The translations under genes and the position numbers were made by a program. From the NCBI GenBank assembly GCA_003258405.1, contig QKPN01000001.1, forward strand, positions 773,305-837,304: DNA of 64,000 bases, in the 5' to 3' direction. The DNA comes from Rhodobacteraceae bacterium DSL-40. GTDB lineage: Bacteria; Pseudomonadota; Alphaproteobacteria; Rhodobacterales; Rhodobacteraceae. Under the pieces are notes generated by a model. That model was not told the origin of the DNA and did no database searches. It saw only the letters and a list, made by a program, of their open reading frames with translations. Positions 61,508 through 64,000 of this stretch are shown one piece after another; positions within the stretch are counted from its first letter, which is position 1; every line of letters begins with the position of its first letter.

Positions 61508-63907
61508 TCAGGCTGCGCGCCGGCCCCGTCCACGCGGGGTTCCTGCGCCGCGCACGCCTCCGAAGAAGGCCACAAGCGATTCGAGCCGTTCGGTTTCCCC
61601 GGTCAGTGCCTGCGCTGCCTGCGCGCTCTCGTCCGCCATGCCCGCGTTCTGCTGAGTGATGGTGTCCAGCTCGTTCACCGCAGCCGATACGCCTTCGATC
61701 CCGGTCGCCTGCTCACGGTTGGCGATCGTGATCTCATCGGCAATAGAGGCGACGCTCTCGATGGCATCGACGATCGTCGAGAGCACTTCTCCGGTCGCCG
61801 ACACGAGCCGCACACCCTCTGCGACATCCGCGGTGCTGCTCTCCATCAGGCGGCCGATATCGCCAGCAGCTGCCTCGGCGCGCTGCGCGAGCGCGCGCAC
61901 CTCCTGGGCAACGACCGCGAATCCTTTCCCTGCATCGCCCGCCCGTGCCGCTTCGACACCGGCATTCAGGGCAAGCAGATTGGTCTGGAACGAGATTTCG
62001 TTGATGACCTTCACGAATTCGCCGACCTGCCGCGAATTGGCATCGATCTGGCTCATGGCGTTGATCGCCTCATGCACGACCTCGCCCCCCTTTCCAGCAG
62101 TTTCCACCGCCCGCTGAGCCCGCGAGGCAACCTGCTCGGCGCTTTCGGCATTGGCCTTCACGGTCGCCGCCATTTCGGTCATCGTCGCGGAGGTCTGTTC
62201 GAGCGAAGCCGCCTGGGCGGTGGCGCGATCTGCAAGCTGGCCGGAGTTCTCCGAGATCCGCCGGGTATCGGTGATGATCGCGACAGTCGTTTCGCCGATC
62301 GCCTGCACGATGCGTTCGAATTCGTTTACGGTCACATCCACATCACGCTTCAGCGCCGCGAACCGCCCCTTGTAGTTGCCGTCCATCCGGCAGGAGAGAT
62401 CGCCGCCGGCAAGCTGCGCCATCACCCGGCTCGCGTCCGCGACCCCGCGCTCGACCTCGTCCATCAGCCGGTTCATGCCGCGGGCAAGCTCCTCGAGATG
62501 CGGGTCGTCGAAGCGCGCCGTGATCCGGCGATCGAATTCGCCTTCTGCCGCCCGCGCAACCACCGCACCGAACTCGACACCGAAGGCCTCCGCCGCCGCA
62601 GCACGGCGCTCGGCCAGCGCCCGGTCGCTATCGGCCCGGAGCCGCTCGGTCTCGGCCGCGGCGCGTTCGGATTCCGCCCGCGTGCGCTGTTCCTCCGCAA
62701 GGGCCCGCTGGCGCTCCGCGGCCTGCCGCTCCCCTGCGGCTTCCCGCTCGAGCGCCTTCTGCCGCAGCAACGCCTCGCGCAACTCGTCCACGCTGTCACG
62801 AAGAAGCCCGATCTCGTCCGCGCTCCGCCAGGCGGGCGCCTGAGCATCGAGATCGCCCGCAAGCAGACGCCGCATCGTCTCCGAGATCTGCAAGAGCCGC
62901 ACGCCGATGCTCTGGTGCAGCCCTCGATAGGCAATGAATGCCGCGCCCAGGATCACGAGCGCCGCCGCGATCGCCATGCCCGCGGCAAACCGGTCGCGTG
63001 CGCGCAGAGCGCTGAGCCCTTCTTCCATCGCCGCATGGATCTGGTCCTCGGCATCATCCGCCGCGCTCATGAACTGATCGTAGGCAGCATCGAGCGCGGA
63101 TGCAGCCGCCCCCATCGCCTCCGCCCGCGCAGCCATATTCGCCCGGCGCTCCAGCGCCAGTGCCGAGAAGGCGGCGACATCGGCAGGAAGCGATGAAGCG
63201 GCCGTCTCAAAAGCCGGATCCAGTGCCGCAGCCTCCTCAAGCCGCGCCCGGGCATTTTCGAAGTCCGCAGTCGCCATGCCGAAATCCGCGCTGGCATCGC
63301 CACTGAGGCCCTCCTCGACGATCAGATGCCCGTCCGCGATCAGAAAACGCGCCTCGCCAACAAGCCGTTGCAGCTCTGCATTGCCCGGCGCCACCTCCGC
63401 AGCAGAAGTCATGCCATCCGTGACGCGGCCGTAAAGCTCATCGAACGTCGCGTCCGCAGCACTGCCCACGCCGTCATCTGCAGAGAAGAGTTCCAGGCGG
63501 TGGCGCGCTGCCTTTTCCATCGTGTCGAGCGCAGCGAGTGCTGCGTCCACGCTTTCCCGCACCGCCGGCGAATCCGTTGGCTGATACCGGCCTTCCGGAA
63601 GATCTGCCCCGTCGAGAATCGCGTGTGCGAAAAGCCGCGCCGCCTCAAGCTGCTCGGAGATACTGTCGAAATTGCCGACCACCTCACCGGAGATGATCTC
63701 CTCGAGTCTCATATGCGCGAAGGTCCCGGTGAGCTTTACCTCCATTACCGCGTCGCCCAGAGGTGCAAGCCCCTCGCCGACCCGGATGCCGTTGCGCGCC
63801 ACACCGTCGGCAGACCAGAGGATCAGCCCGCCGGAGGCAAACACAAGAATTGCAAACACGGAAAAGACTGCAAGGATCTTCCTTCCCGCCGACAGATTCT
63901 CGAACAT
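61508..63907 (-). CDS. Methyl-accepting chemotaxis protein
   Basis: A 799-residue transmembrane receptor from the ATG at 63907. A first membrane helix (about 10-33) is followed by a ~290-residue helical periplasmic sensor, a second helix (FAAGMAIAAALVILGAAFIAYRGL in outline), a HAMP domain, an unusually long Ala/Glu/Arg coiled coil (about 65 residues), a second HAMP-like stretch and the signalling domain with the canonical tip (NEISFQTNLLALNAGVEAARAG). There is no C-terminal CheR-docking pentapeptide. The ligand is unknown, and no che gene is adjacent. Confidence 0.92.
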   Translation of the reverse strand: MFENLSAGRKILAVFSVFAILVFASGGLILWSADGVARNGIRVGEGLAPLGDAVMEVKLTGTFAHMRLEEIISGEVVGNFDSISEQLEAARLFAHAILDGADLPEGRYQPTDSPAVRESVDAALAALDTMEKAARHRLELFSADDGVGSAADATFDELYGRVTDGMTSAAEVAPGNAELQRLVGEARFLIADGHLIVEEGLSGDASADFGMATADFENARARLEEAAALDPAFETAASSLPADVAAFSALALERRANMAARAEAMGAAASALDAAYDQFMSAADDAEDQIHAAMEEGLSALRARDRFAAGMAIAAALVILGAAFIAYRGLHQSIGVRLLQISETMRRLLAGDLDAQAPAWRSADEIGLLRDSVDELREALLRQKALEREAAGERQAAERQRALAEEQRTRAESERAAAETERLRADSDRALAERRAAAAEAFGVEFGAVVARAAEGEFDRRITARFDDPHLEELARGMNRLMDEVERGVADASRVMAQLAGGDLSCRMDGNYKGRFAALKRDVDVTVNEFERIVQAIGETTVAIITDTRRISENSGQLADRATAQAASLEQTSATMTEMAATVKANAESAEQVASRAQRAVETAGKGGEVVHEAINAMSQIDANSRQVGEFVKVINEISFQTNLLALNAGVEAARAGDAGKGFAVVAQEVRALAQRAEAAAGDIGRLMESSTADVAEGVRLVSATGEVLSTIVDAIESVASIADEITIANREQATGIEGVSAAVNELDTITQQNAGMADESAQAAQALTGETERLESLVAFFGGVRGAGTPRGRGRRAA

Positions 63908-64000
63908 GATAACTGGCCCCGGATAGTCGCAACGCGATCCCGGGACCATGGACAGGAAACATTTCCCGAAAATTAAGAGCCCACCCGGAAAAGAGTTGAG

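Overview
The window is about 64 kb of GC-rich, densely packed bacterial chromosome. Its gene content points to an alphaproteobacterium, probably Rhodobacterales or a close relative: MinCDE, a class I PHA synthase, BluB, a surE-pcm-nlpD run, a ribbon-helix-helix small protein, DctPQM TRAP transport, DUF1326/DUF2182 membrane proteins, and sigma-54 control of a catabolic operon. This placement is inferred from families and style, not from a marker gene. I saw no insertion sequence, prophage, CRISPR array or rRNA; one tRNA (Gln, TTG) is present.

The most distinctive region is positions 552-14347, a complete propane-monooxygenase-type soluble diiron monooxygenase (SDIMO) operon. The order is hydroxylase alpha, reductase, hydroxylase beta, coupling protein, amidohydrolase, MIP18/DUF59 protein, GroEL-like chaperonin, zinc alcohol dehydrogenase, and a second zinc dehydrogenase that resembles secondary-alcohol dehydrogenases. 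It starts from a near-perfect sigma-54 promoter (939-954) behind an 855-bp leader with clustered palindromes, and ends at a strong terminator (11681-11716). A convergent AcoR-type sigma-54 activator, preceded by a small unknown gene, is the obvious regulator. GC-rich stem-loops sit in nearly every real gap of the operon. The likely chemistry is propane (or a similar small substrate) to alcohol(s), then to acetone and/or aldehyde. No acetone-consuming enzyme is in the window.

Positions 14.7-24.4 kb hold a ribbon-helix-helix protein, an AceE/MdeB-like 2-oxoacid dehydrogenase E1 divergent from an Lrp regulator, minCDE, a DksA-like zinc-finger protein, an esterase/SDR pair divergent from an AraC regulator, and a GntR regulator. 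From 24.5 to 31.7 kb a GntR-controlled operon encodes a DctPQM TRAP transporter, a 55-residue membrane peptide, an IlvD/Edd sugar-acid dehydratase, an RraA-like protein and a 2-oxoglutarate-semialdehyde dehydrogenase. Together these look like a non-phosphorylative sugar-acid route to 2-oxoglutarate.

From 31.8 to 36.3 kb come tRNA-Gln, kdsA, the DUF2182/DUF1326 pair, a uracil-DNA-glycosylase-family gene and an SseB-like gene. From 36.3 to 41.0 kb lies a set of exported accessory proteins of the kind found beside PQQ-dependent alcohol dehydrogenases, but with no quinoprotein dehydrogenase. Then follow bluB, a small lipoprotein, phaC, an FAD monooxygenase and a trypsin-like protease. A two-partner secretion pair (46.4-52.2 kb) carries tandem near-identical MBG-like repeats. 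The right end has surE-pcm-nlpD, several small redox proteins, a fused hydantoinase/5-oxoprolinase, a TerB/J-domain protein and a methyl-accepting chemotaxis protein.
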